Source: Aquabacterium sp. (GTDB taxonomy: Bacteria; Pseudomonadota; Gammaproteobacteria; Burkholderiales; Burkholderiaceae_C). Taken from it: a DNA stretch of 33,403 bases. Shown here piece by piece: positions 1 to 9,626 of the stretch. Position 1 is the stretch's first letter, and every line of letters begins with the position of its first letter. A program made the position numbers and the translations under genes. Under the pieces are notes generated by a model. That model was not told the origin of the DNA and searched no databases. It worked only from the letters and a program-made list of their open reading frames with translations. The stretch spans positions 1 through 33,403 of the forward strand of contig JAKLLB010000046.1 in the NCBI GenBank assembly GCA_023150345.1. Reading direction: 5' to 3'.

Positions 1-224
1 CATCGGCTGCCCACCCAGGGCTGAGTCGGGCTTTCCAGGCTTTTCACAGACCAGACCGTTTGAAATTCCTATGCGCAGTGACACAGATAGTGAAAAAAAC
101 CGGGATCCTTGCCAGGAAAAGTGAAAAAACGTGACGGCTCACTTTTCGACTCGTGACTGTCGATCTGGGCTACGAGCCGATTCCCAGCCCACACCCGTGT
201 CCGGTCCACCGTTGAACTGTACGC

Positions 225-1076
225 CTACATGGCGAAGCCAGAGCCACGCTGATCTTCAAAGAACTGGGATAGCTCCGCGTCGGGGATTTGCTGGTCGGCG
301 TATGAGAACGTTCCAGACGCGGCCATCTCTTGCGCCGCCCTTCGAATCAAGCCGAAAGTGGCACGAGCCAAACTGCCGCCCACGGTGACCCGTCGAACGC
401 CCAAAGATCCGAGTTGGGGCACGGTGAGAGGTGAACCTGTCAGGCCCATGACCACGGTGAGGGGGGCATTGATCTCCCGGACGAGCGCTTCGATGGTCTT
501 GGGGTCGGAAGCCCCCGGCACAAAGAGGCAATCCGCACCCGCCTCTCGGTACGCATTGCATCGCTCGACGGCCTCTGCAAAAACATTGCTCGCACCAGTC
601 AGGTAGACATCGGATCGGGCCGTCAGAACAAAAGGAACTCCCGACGCGTCCGCGGCGCGTCTTGCTGCCCGAACGCGCGCGACAGCGTGCTCTCTGTCGA
701 ACAGGGCTTGCGCAGGATTGCCGCTGTAGTCCTCGATGTTCGCGCCCACCACACCAGCACGAATCGCAGCCGCGATGGTTTCTCCAACCTCTTCAGGGCT
801 CGCACCGTAGCCCGACTGGAGATCGGCGGAGACAGGAAGTGGACTTGCCGCAGCAATGGACCCCACGCGATCCAGCATGGTCTCCCTGCTCACAGCAGCT
901 TCTTGATCAGGGAATCCCAGCGAGAAAGCCACGCCTGCACTCGTAGTGGCGATAGCGGGAAAGCCGCAGGACGCGAGCATCAGCGCACTACCAACGTCCC
1001 AAGCGTTGGGCATCAGAAAGATGGCCTCGGCAGTGTGCAATTGCTGGAACCGTAGACCCCGTTGGATTTGGCTCAT
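225..1076 (-). CDS. Isocitrate lyase / PEP mutase family protein
   Basis: About 283 residues, the usual size of the short members of this superfamily, which cleave or form C-C or C-P bonds on small 2-oxo or 2-hydroxy acids using Mg2+. Visible family marks are PNAWDVGSA near residue 23, the IATTSAGVAFSLG strand near 42, PVSADLQSGYG near 81 and GANIEDYSG near 111. The last two belong to the metal and substrate site of the TIM barrel. The frame stays open upstream to 1214, but the added residues look non-coding. Of the in-frame ATGs at 1085 and 1076, the one at 1076 has an AGGA at good spacing, so I chose it. The specific substrate cannot be read from sequence. It lies tandem with glnS on the minus strand but about 485 bases away, so it is probably a separate unit. 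Confidence 0.85.
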   Translation of the reverse strand: MSQIQRGLRFQQLHTAEAIFLMPNAWDVGSALMLASCGFPAIATTSAGVAFSLGFPDQEAAVSRETMLDRVGSIAAASPLPVSADLQSGYGASPEEVGETIAAAIRAGVVGANIEDYSGNPAQALFDREHAVARVRAARRAADASGVPFVLTARSDVYLTGASNVFAEAVERCNAYREAGADCLFVPGASDPKTIEALVREINAPLTVVMGLTGSPLTVPQLGSLGVRRVTVGGSLARATFGLIRRAAQEMAASGTFSYADQQIPDAELSQFFEDQRGSGFAM

Positions 1077-1561
1077 TATGGCCATCCTAGTCGCCGAAGT
1101 TGGTGGCGGGTACTTCAGTCGGTATCGTGCGTATGGGCAATCTCGCCCAGACACCGCATCAACTTGTCGTAAAGCGTGCGCCCTGTTGTCGGGGGAGGTA
1201 TGCCACACACCCATGTACTTCCTGCCGTTTTTGCGATTTGGTAGAGCGCCTCACTTTTCGACCATAACCAGCGCATGCACAGATTCGTCGGTGTCGAAAA
1301 ACGGCTCACGTTGCTTGCGTGGTTGCTTTAGGCAGCGCGTTCGAATCTCCTCGGGACGATTCAAGACAGGTTTACCGGGCAAACGCTCCGCAACTCCTAT
1401 GTGGCCGTGTCAACCGCGCGTTGTTCCGGATCTGTTCACCTACTCGCCAAAACGGAGTAGATAGCTACCCCCAGATTCTGAGAGTGAAGTGGTGCAAGGC
1501 GATGTCTTCAACAAAGACGATTTGTACGAGGCATTAAGCAAGCACAGAGTGGGAATAGCGA
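1077..1561. other. Intergenic stretch without a supportable gene
   Basis: No reading frame here has a recognisable family. A 64-codon minus-strand frame at 1115-1309 lies just upstream of the PEP mutase-family gene, but it has no motif I can name and may be chance. The stretch should hold the promoter of the PEP mutase-family gene and the 3' end region of glnS. I see no convincing terminator, tRNA or repeat. Confidence 0.5.
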
Positions 1562-3421
<1,860 letters not shown>

Positions 3422-3490
3422 GCAGTCATTCTAAGGAGAGGCGGAAGCTCCAAGATAATCAAGGTCTAACCCACAACAGGTGTCAAGCGC

Positions 3491-4342
3491 TTGAACCAAA
3501 GCACTCCCTTGCCGAGCGCCTCTCTGCTGAACCAGCTTCTGCGGTTCACCCCCACGGCGCGCATGTTTTTCTCGGGGAATCTCTGTACCCTGACGCAGGG
3601 ATCCGAGGCTGACGGCCTCAAGCAGGGGACGATGCACCTGCTCAGTCGCGGCGAGCTGCAACTGACGCGCAAGGGCTTTGCGCCGCTGAACGTGCGAGCA
3701 CCCAGCGTGCTGTTGCTTCCCCGCGCGTTGGAGCACTGGGTTCAGGGCTCAGGGCCGCAGGGGGTGGACCTGATGTGCGCCACCCTCAGTGAGTTGGCGC
3801 CGCCGCTGGACATGATCTTGCCGGACGTCACGGTGATTGACTTGAACGCCACGTCATCGCTGCAGCGACCGGTAGAGCTGCTGTTCGAGGAGGCCGAGGC
3901 GCGTGCTTTCGGCTATCGGGCAGCGATCGACCGCCTGCTGCAATACACCTTCGTAGTGCTTGTGCGACACCTGATTGATCGGCAACTGTTGTCCGGCGGT
4001 GTGCTGGAGGCCATGGTCGACAGCCGTCTGGGTGTGGTGCTGTCCATGCTGCACGAATCGCCAGAGTACGACTGGACGCTTGACAGCATGGCGGAGCTGG
4101 CGCACCTGTCCCGGTCTGCCTTTGCCCTGCGCTTTGCCCAGGTGGTGGGCATGCCGCCGTTGACCTACTTGACCCACTGGCGCATGGCGGTTGCCCGCAA
4201 CCTACTCGCGCAAGGGCAGGCGGTGAAGGCGGTGGCCGCTCAGGTGGGCTACGGTAATGCCACCGCATTCGCGCGAGCGTTTCAACGGGCCTCGGGGCAA
4301 TCGCCCAGCGCTTGGCAGATGGAGCATCTGAGTCAGCCGTAG
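3491..4342 (+). CDS. RclR-like AraC-family redox regulator
   Basis: A 283-residue one-component regulator. The N-terminal cupin-type sensor domain (about 1-165) leads to a C-terminal double helix-turn-helix of AraC type (about 190-278, with LAHLSRSAFALRF and VAAQVGYGNATAFARAF). The whole protein has only two cysteines, C32 and C96. By my eye alignment they fall where E. coli RclR has its HOCl-sensing C21 and C89: NLCTL versus NCVL, and LMCATL versus IVCGTL. This suggests a thiol-switch sensor of reactive chlorine or electrophiles. The first usable start is a TTG at 3491 behind a weak AGG, and a stop lies 21 bases upstream. The ATG at 3563 would remove the helix that aligns with RclR. It is codirectional with, and 124 bases upstream of, msrA and the oxidant-defence genes, its likely target. 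The family is certain; the RclR role is inference. Confidence 0.88.
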   Translation: MNQSTPLPSASLLNQLLRFTPTARMFFSGNLCTLTQGSEADGLKQGTMHLLSRGELQLTRKGFAPLNVRAPSVLLLPRALEHWVQGSGPQGVDLMCATLSELAPPLDMILPDVTVIDLNATSSLQRPVELLFEEAEARAFGYRAAIDRLLQYTFVVLVRHLIDRQLLSGGVLEAMVDSRLGVVLSMLHESPEYDWTLDSMAELAHLSRSAFALRFAQVVGMPPLTYLTHWRMAVARNLLAQGQAVKAVAAQVGYGNATAFARAFQRASGQSPSAWQMEHLSQP

Positions 4343-4466
4343 GTCCATCGGGCCCCGGTTCTGGACGATCGGTGGCGTGATAAGGACGCCGAATGCCGTT
4401 GTGCTGTGCCGAACGGACCCGACTTCAGGTTCAATGCCTTGAGGCAGAACTTTGAAGGAGATGGCG
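4343..4466 (+). promoter_or_regulatory. Probable promoter region of the oxidant-defence operon
   Basis: This is the only sizeable gap (124 bases) between the AraC-type regulator and the fourteen genes behind it, so the main promoter and the regulator's operator most likely lie here. I could not find a convincing -35/-10 pair or a clear AraC half-site pair; AATGCC occurs twice, near 4392 and 4433. AAGGAG at 4455-4460 is the ribosome binding site of msrA. The call rests on position and context only. Confidence 0.4.
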
Positions 4467-4976
4467 ATGAAACCGACTGAAAAAGCAGTCTTGGCCGGCG
4501 GTTGTTTCTGGGGCATGCAGGACCTGGTGCGCAAGCTGCCTGGTGTGATACGCACTCGTGTGGGCTACACCGGCGGCGATGTGCCCAATGCCACCTACCG
4601 CAACCACGGCACCCACGCTGAGGCGTTGGAGGTGGAGTTCGATCCCACGCAGACCAGCTTCCGTGACCTGCTGGAGTTCTTTTTCCAGATCCACGATCCG
4701 AGCACCCCCGGACGCCAGGGCAACGATCGCGGCAGCTCCTACCGTTCGGCCATTTTCTACACCTCGGACGAGCAGCTGACCACGGCGCAGCAGACCATTG
4801 CCGATGTGAATGCCTCGGGTTTGTGGCCGGGCAAGGTGGTCACTGAGGTCGCGCCTGCGGGGCCGTTCTGGGAGGCCGAACCCGAGCATCAGGACTACTT
4901 GGTCAAGCACCCAAACGGCTACACCTGCCACTACCCCCGCGCGGGCTGGAAGCTGCCGCGCCGCGAGATCGGCTAA
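4467..4976 (+). CDS. msrA: Peptide-methionine (S)-S-oxide reductase
   Basis: Reduces the S epimer of methionine sulfoxide, free or in proteins, with thioredoxin as electron donor. The 169-residue protein begins with the family signature GGCFWG, whose C13 is the catalytic sulfenic-acid-forming cysteine. It continues with [12 protein letters not shown], the FFQIHDPST motif and YRSAIFY. A second cysteine near the C-terminus (YTCHYP) may act in resolving. Two ATGs, at 4461 and 4467, follow AAGGAG at 4455-4460; only 4467 has normal spacing. It is the first gene of the run after the regulator and pairs functionally with the MsrB domain at 7124-8095, which handles the R epimer. Confidence 0.96.
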   Translation: MKPTEKAVLAGGCFWGMQDLVRKLPGVIRTRVGYTGGDVPNATYRNHGTHAEALEVEFDPTQTSFRDLLEFFFQIHDPSTPGRQGNDRGSSYRSAIFYTSDEQLTTAQQTIADVNASGLWPGKVVTEVAPAGPFWEAEPEHQDYLVKHPNGYTCHYPRAGWKLPRREIG

Positions 4977-5061
4977 CGGCCAAAGCCTCTGAATGACCGG
5001 GTTCGGCGCGCCAGCTGGCACGCCGCCTCGATGGGTCTGTTTTCTTCCTGAGGAGATGGTG

Positions 5062-5550
5062 ATGCATTCTCAGTGCATTCAACAGGCGCCCGAGTTGCGG
5101 GTGCCTTGGTGGATCGACGGTGAAGGACGCAGCATGGCGCCGCTGAAGCTGGCCGATTTGGGTGACGGGTTCAAGGTGATTTTCTGTTTCCAGCACTGGT
5201 GTTCGGGCTGCCACAGTCGCGGCTTTCCAACTTTGCAGAAGCTGATCAAGGCGTTGGGCGATCGTGGCTTCGCGTTTGCCGCGGTTCAGACCGTGTTCGA
5301 GGGCGCCGAGTCCAACACCTTCGAGCGCCTGCGCGAGACGCAGCTGCGCTACGGCTTGAACATTCCGTTCGGACACGACCCTGCGATCGGACGCGCGTCG
5401 TCGCTCATGGCGGACTACGGGACGCGGGGCACGCCGTGGTTTTTGGTGATCGATCCGCTGGACGAGGTACTCTACAGCGACTTCGAGCTCGACGAGCGGC
5501 AGCTGATCGGGGCGTTCGGCGCTTCGAACGATGGTCTCAAGGCGGCCTGA
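5062..5550 (+). CDS. Thioredoxin-like redoxin, TlpA/AhpC-TSA type
   Basis: A 162-residue cytoplasmic protein (no signal peptide) with a thioredoxin fold and an active-site WCSGC (C47, C50) preceded by FCFQH. Later it has the cis-proline strand in RGTPWFLVIDP. It is clearly paralogous to the N-terminal half of the MsrB fusion two genes on: both share AAVQTVFE, SNTFERL/SNTWERM, IPFGHD and GTPWF. The likely role is a dithiol-disulfide reductase or a thiol peroxidase that feeds electrons to MsrA and related enzymes. GAGGAG at 5050-5055 favours the ATG at 5062 over the ATG at 5056. The gap to msrA is 85 bases and selO follows after 4. A peroxiredoxin role is possible, but the CxxC favours a reductase. 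Confidence 0.85.
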   Translation: MHSQCIQQAPELRVPWWIDGEGRSMAPLKLADLGDGFKVIFCFQHWCSGCHSRGFPTLQKLIKALGDRGFAFAAVQTVFEGAESNTFERLRETQLRYGLNIPFGHDPAIGRASSLMADYGTRGTPWFLVIDPLDEVLYSDFELDERQLIGAFGASNDGLKAA

Positions 5551-5554
5551 AGTC

Positions 5555-7087
5555 ATGCGTGCGTCCACACCAAAGGCCGTGTCGGAGCCGAAGACGCCGG
5601 GGACGGGCCCGGCGTTTCGGCTGCCGTTTGACAACAGCTTCTTCCGGGACATGCAGGGGTTCTATGTGCCTTGGAAGCCCGAGCCGTCCCCGGCCCCGGC
5701 CTGGGTGCAGTTCAACGACGCCCTGGCGCTGGAGCTGGGGCTGGAGCCGGCGACGCTGAAGTCTGCGACCGGTCTGGCGTGGCTGTCCGGCGTGGAAATG
5801 CCGGCTGAGGCGGCGCCGCTGGCGCAGGCCTACGCGGGACACCAGTTCGGCCAGTTCTCGCCACACTTGGGGGATGGCCGCGCCTTGCTGCTCGGGGAAC
5901 TCATCGACACGGCAGGACAGCGTCGGGACCTGGCCCTCAAGGGGTCGGGCCGTACGCCGTTTTCGCGCCGTGGCGATGGCAAGGCGGCACTGGGCCCGGC
6001 GCTGCGCGAGTACCTCATGGGCGAGGCCATGCACGCGTTGGGCATTCCCACGACGCGTGCGCTGGCGGTGATCCGGACCGGTGAGCGGGTGAACCGCGAG
6101 GGCTCGCCCCCCGGGGCGATCTTGGTGCGCGTGGCGGCCAGCCACTTGCGGGTGGGCACTTTTGAGTTCTTCGCGGCGCGGGAGGAGGAGGTGATGCTTC
6201 GGCGGCTGCTCGACTATGCCGTGGCGCGGCATGACCCCGCCCTCGCCAAGCTTTCCGACAAGCCCATTCCGATGCTGGAGGCCGTCTGTGAGCGGCAGGC
6301 GCAGCTGATTGCACGCTGGATGGGCGTGGGCTTCATCCACGGGGTGATGAACACCGACAACATGAGCATTTCGGGCGAGACCATCGACTATGGTCCGTGT
6401 GCGTTCATGGAGGGTTTCGATCCGGCCACGGTGTTCAGCTCGATCGACCGTCAGGGGCGATATGCCTACGGCCAGCAGCCGGCCATGGCGCAATGGAACC
6501 TGGCCCGTCTGGCCGAAGCGTTGCTGCCGGTTCTGGACGCCCGCGATATCGACGTCGTGGAACGGGTGGAACAGGTGGTGGCCGGGTTTGCCGTGCGCTT
6601 TGACCGGCATTGGACCGGGCAGCTGCGCGCCAAGCTGGGCTTGGCCGCTGAAGAGCCGGACGACCGCGCCCTGGCGGACGACTTCCTGCAGCTGCTGCAG
6701 CGGGAAAAGGTGGACTTCACGCTGGCGTTCCGCCTCCTGTCCGACGCCATCACGGGGCCGGATGCCGCACTGCACGACCTGTTCGGACGGGAGCGCCCGG
6801 CGCTCTCGGACTGGCTGGCGCGCTGGCGCCAGCGCATGGCCCGGGAGGGAAGGACCTTGCAGGACTGCGCCGCAACGGCGTGGTCGGTCAATCCCTTCGT
6901 GATCCCGCGCAATCACCAGGTGGAGGCGGCGCTGTCGAGTGCCGTGGACGAGGCCGACCTCGGTCCGTTCGAGCGCCTGCTGGCGGTGCTGGGGCGGCCG
7001 TACGAGACGGTGGAGTCCGCGCGGCCATTCACGCTGCCGGCCTCGCCCGAAGTGGCCGCAGCCCACCGCACCTTCTGCGGCACCTGA
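5555..7087 (+). CDS. selO: Protein adenylyltransferase SelO (YdiU family)
   Basis: A 510-residue pseudokinase-fold enzyme. The family transfers AMP from ATP to Ser, Thr or Tyr of target proteins and is linked to redox homeostasis. Family marks seen here are FDNSFFRDM, YAGHQFGQFSPHLGDGRA, LALKGSGRTPFSRRGDGKAA, VRVAASHLRVGTFEFFA, and the metal and catalytic region HGVMNTDNMS followed by DYGPCAFME. The protein ends in FCGT, so it keeps the conserved cysteine three residues from the end that is selenocysteine in some eukaryotic SelO proteins; here it is a plain TGC codon. The ATG at 5555 lies four bases after the redoxin stop. An ATG at 5531 would overlap that gene by 20 bases and adds poorly conserved residues. 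Confidence 0.95.
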   Translation: MRASTPKAVSEPKTPGTGPAFRLPFDNSFFRDMQGFYVPWKPEPSPAPAWVQFNDALALELGLEPATLKSATGLAWLSGVEMPAEAAPLAQAYAGHQFGQFSPHLGDGRALLLGELIDTAGQRRDLALKGSGRTPFSRRGDGKAALGPALREYLMGEAMHALGIPTTRALAVIRTGERVNREGSPPGAILVRVAASHLRVGTFEFFAAREEEVMLRRLLDYAVARHDPALAKLSDKPIPMLEAVCERQAQLIARWMGVGFIHGVMNTDNMSISGETIDYGPCAFMEGFDPATVFSSIDRQGRYAYGQQPAMAQWNLARLAEALLPVLDARDIDVVERVEQVVAGFAVRFDRHWTGQLRAKLGLAAEEPDDRALADDFLQLLQREKVDFTLAFRLLSDAITGPDAALHDLFGRERPALSDWLARWRQRMAREGRTLQDCAATAWSVNPFVIPRNHQVEAALSSAVDEADLGPFERLLAVLGRPYETVESARPFTLPASPEVAAAHRTFCGT

Positions 7088-7123
7088 TTGGGGTACCCAA
7101 CGATTTCTGAAAGGAGACTTCGC

Positions 7124-8095
7124 ATGACCACAACGAAACAGGAACCCGGTGTCCTTGGCGAAGCGGCCGCTCCCCTGGGTGTGACCCGGTGGGTGGACGC
7201 GTCGGGCCAGGCGCTGGAACACTTCGACCTGGACCGCATGCCCGGCCGGTTCAAGCTCATCTTCTGTTTTCAGGACGCCTGCCCGGGGTGCCATGCGACC
7301 GGCTTTCCGGCGCTTGCCCGGGTGGTCGACGCGTTTCGGGGGAGCGACTTCGTCGGGTTCGCCGCAGTCCAGACCGTGTTCGAGGACTTCGGTTCGAACA
7401 CCTGGGAGCGCATGCTGGCCAATCACTCCCGCTACGCGCTGGGCATTCCCTTCGGGCACGACGCCGGTGACGAACAGGACGGCGCGGGTTCGGAGCTGAT
7501 GCGCCGCTACCGCAACGGCGGCACACCCTGGTTCATCCTGATCGATCCCGATGGCAGAGTGGTCTACAACCATTTCCGAATCGACGCCGACAAGCTCGTC
7601 ACCTTTCTCAAGCGGCTGGAAAACGAACCGGCGGCACCGGAGCCTGGGCCCGACATGTTGACTTGGAAAGGAGTGATTCAACTGGTGGAAACGGGCAACC
7701 CGACGCCACCGCGCCGAGTTGAGCGCAGCGAAGCCGAGTGGGCCCAACAGCTGACGCCCGAGCAGTTCCGAATCACGCGGCTCAAGGGCACCGAACGGGC
7801 GCACAGCTCCTCGATGTGTACGCTGTTTTCGCCCGGGATCTACCGGTGCGTGTGCTGCGGCACTGAACTATTCGATGCGTCGACCAAATATGACAGCCGC
7901 AGCGGCTGGCCCAGCTTCACGCAGGCCATTGCCCCGGGTCTGGTGGGCTATCACAGAGACAACAGCCACGGCATGGTGCGGGTGGAGACGACGTGCAACG
8001 TCTGCGACGCCCACCTGGGTCACGTGTTTCCCGACGGACCCAAGCCCAGCGGTCTGCGCTACTGCATCAACGCCCTGGCACTGGAGAAAGCATGA
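7124..8095 (+). CDS. msrB: Redoxin-MsrB fusion (methionine-(R)-sulfoxide reductase)
   Basis: A 323-residue two-domain protein. Residues 1-170 form a thioredoxin-like domain with ACPGC (C53, C56) and GGTPWFILIDPDG, a paralogue of the redoxin at 5062-5550. Residues 175-323 are a complete MsrB domain: zinc cysteines C242/C245 and C291/C294, catalytic C314 in LRYCIN, and a resolving C232 in SSMCTLF. MsrB reduces the R epimer of protein methionine sulfoxide and needs a dithiol donor, so the fused redoxin probably recycles it in cis. AAAGGAG at 7110-7116 supports the ATG at 7124. The gene follows selO by 36 bases and its stop overlaps the next start (ATGA). No signal peptide is seen, so it should act in the cytoplasm. 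Confidence 0.94.
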   Translation: MTTTKQEPGVLGEAAAPLGVTRWVDASGQALEHFDLDRMPGRFKLIFCFQDACPGCHATGFPALARVVDAFRGSDFVGFAAVQTVFEDFGSNTWERMLANHSRYALGIPFGHDAGDEQDGAGSELMRRYRNGGTPWFILIDPDGRVVYNHFRIDADKLVTFLKRLENEPAAPEPGPDMLTWKGVIQLVETGNPTPPRRVERSEAEWAQQLTPEQFRITRLKGTERAHSSSMCTLFSPGIYRCVCCGTELFDASTKYDSRSGWPSFTQAIAPGLVGYHRDNSHGMVRVETTCNVCDAHLGHVFPDGPKPSGLRYCINALALEKA

Positions 8096-9312
8096 GCAGC
8101 GAAAAGGTAGGCTTCGCTGGCAGCAGCCAGGGTCTGCTGGTGGGTGTCTTGGAACGCCCGGACCATGCACCGTTACAAGCCCTGGCGGTGTTTGCCCACT
8201 GCTTTACCTGCGGAAAGAACTCTCTCGCCGCGACCCGCATCAGCCGGGCGCTGGCTCAGCAGGGCATCGCCACGCTGCGCTTTGATTTCACCGGTCTGGG
8301 CGAGAGCGAAGGCGACTTCGGGCGCGGTGGCTTTTCGTCCAGCGTGGCGGACATTGTGGCGGCGGTGCACTGGATGCAGAGCACGATCGGCATGCCTGCA
8401 CTGTTGGTCGGACACAGCCTGGGGGGGACGGCGGCCATCGCGGCGGCTGCCCGCCTCGACGGCATACGGGCGGTTTGCACGCTGGGCGCACCCGCGACGG
8501 CCGACCATGTGCTTCGTCACTTCGGTCCGACCAAGTCCGAAGAGGATGGGCAGATCCAGGTCGACCTGGGCGGCCGGGCGTTCAGGATCGCGCCGGCCTT
8601 CATTGAAGAGCTCCAGGCCCAAGCCCACGAGAACCCGGTCAAGGGGCTTCGCGCGGCCTTGCTGGTTATGCACGCGCCAAGTGACGCGGTGGTGGACATC
8701 GGCGAGGCACAGGACCTGTTCAAGGCGGCCAGACATCCTAAGAGTTTCATCAGCCTGGACGATGCGGACCATCTGCTCACGCGCCCGGCCGATGCGCAGT
8801 ATGCGGCTGACCTGATTGGCGCCTGGGCCTCGCGGTTTCTGCCGATGCGAGCCGAGCGAAACGATGCGCCGTCGGACCTTCGTGCGGGCGAGGTGTGGGT
8901 GGGGGAGCACGATCACGCCTTCTGGCGATCGATGCGAGCAGGTCCGCACCACCTCGACGCCGATGAGCCCAAGGAAGTGGGTGGTGGCGAACGCGGGCCC
9001 GATCCTTATGAACTTCTGCTGATGTCGCTGGGCGCCTGCACGTCCATGACATTGCGCCAGTACGCCAAGCGAAAAGGCTATGCGCTCAAGGATGTCCAGG
9101 TCAGGTTGCGTCATGAGCGCGCGCACGCGACCGATTGCCAGGAGTGCGGGGATCGCTCGGGACAGGTTGACCACGTCACGCGGCAGCTCCTGCTGAGCGG
9201 ACCGTTGAGTGAAAGCCAGCGACAGGACCTGTTGCGCATCGCCGATCGTTGCCCCGTGCATCGAACGCTGGAGAACCATCCGGTGATCACCACCACACTG
9301 ATTCGGGACTGA
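8092..9312 (+). CDS. Bifunctional alpha/beta hydrolase - OsmC family protein
   Basis: A 406-residue fusion. Residues 1-265 are an alpha/beta hydrolase with nucleophile elbow GHSLGG (S109), an acid loop in HAPSDAVVD and a histidine in DDADHLL. Residues 270-406 are an OsmC/Ohr-type domain with the two peroxidatic-site cysteines in SLGACTSMT and ADRCPVHRTL, plus an extra DCQECG pair. OsmC-type proteins reduce organic hydroperoxides. The hydrolase may free acyl or lipid hydroperoxide substrates, but this is inference. This domain pairing is known in proteobacteria. The start overlaps the msrB stop as ATGA, indicating translational coupling, and DUF427 follows after 32 bases. Confidence 0.93.
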   Translation: MSSEKVGFAGSSQGLLVGVLERPDHAPLQALAVFAHCFTCGKNSLAATRISRALAQQGIATLRFDFTGLGESEGDFGRGGFSSSVADIVAAVHWMQSTIGMPALLVGHSLGGTAAIAAAARLDGIRAVCTLGAPATADHVLRHFGPTKSEEDGQIQVDLGGRAFRIAPAFIEELQAQAHENPVKGLRAALLVMHAPSDAVVDIGEAQDLFKAARHPKSFISLDDADHLLTRPADAQYAADLIGAWASRFLPMRAERNDAPSDLRAGEVWVGEHDHAFWRSMRAGPHHLDADEPKEVGGGERGPDPYELLLMSLGACTSMTLRQYAKRKGYALKDVQVRLRHERAHATDCQECGDRSGQVDHVTRQLLLSGPLSESQRQDLLRIADRCPVHRTLENHPVITTTLIRD

Positions 9313-9344
9313 TCCCAACCACACACAAACGAAGGAGACGGAGC

Positions 9345-9626
9345 ATGAGAGCCATCTGGAAAGGCACCACCATCGCTGAGAGCGATGACATCGTGGAAGT
9401 TGAAGGCAACGCCTATTTCCCACACGACGCGTTGCGCCCGGAACATTTCAAACCAAGCGATACGCACACCACCTGTCCATGGAAGGGGCGGGCCAGCTAC
9501 TACGACGTCGTGGTCGGCGAAGACGTGAACGCTGACGCGGCGTGGTACTACCCGTCGCCCAAGGCTGGTGCGGAGGCGGTGACCGGCAGGGTGGCGTTCT
9601 GGCGCGGTGTCGAGGTGCGGCCATGA
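9345..9626 (+). CDS. DUF427 domain protein
   Basis: A 93-residue single-domain protein of the DUF427 family, small beta-rich cytoplasmic proteins of unknown biochemical role. Recognisable pieces are AIWKGTTIAES near the start, YFPHDAL, the TTCPWKGRASYYDV core and AWYYPSPKAGA. A good GAAGGAG at 9331-9337 precedes the ATG at 9345. Its stop overlaps the start of the RclA-like reductase (ATGA), so the two are translated together. The context of thiol and peroxide enzymes is the only hint of function. Confidence 0.9.
   Translation: MRAIWKGTTIAESDDIVEVEGNAYFPHDALRPEHFKPSDTHTTCPWKGRASYYDVVVGEDVNADAAWYYPSPKAGAEAVTGRVAFWRGVEVRP

Noticed and set aside
1-224. tRNA, CRISPR or coding sequence at the left edge
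   Set aside because: Short GTGAAAAAA-like runs near 91 and 121 are the only repeats; no cloverleaf, repeat array or family-like frame is visible.
7076-7087. Selenocysteine TGA at the end of selO
   Set aside because: The conserved C-terminal position is an ordinary TGC and the TGA comes after GT; no SECIS-like hairpin is needed or evident.
5537-7804. Minus-strand frame of 755 codons opposite selO and the MsrB fusion
   Set aside because: Open only because of the codon bias of the real genes on the plus strand; no motifs or ribosome site.
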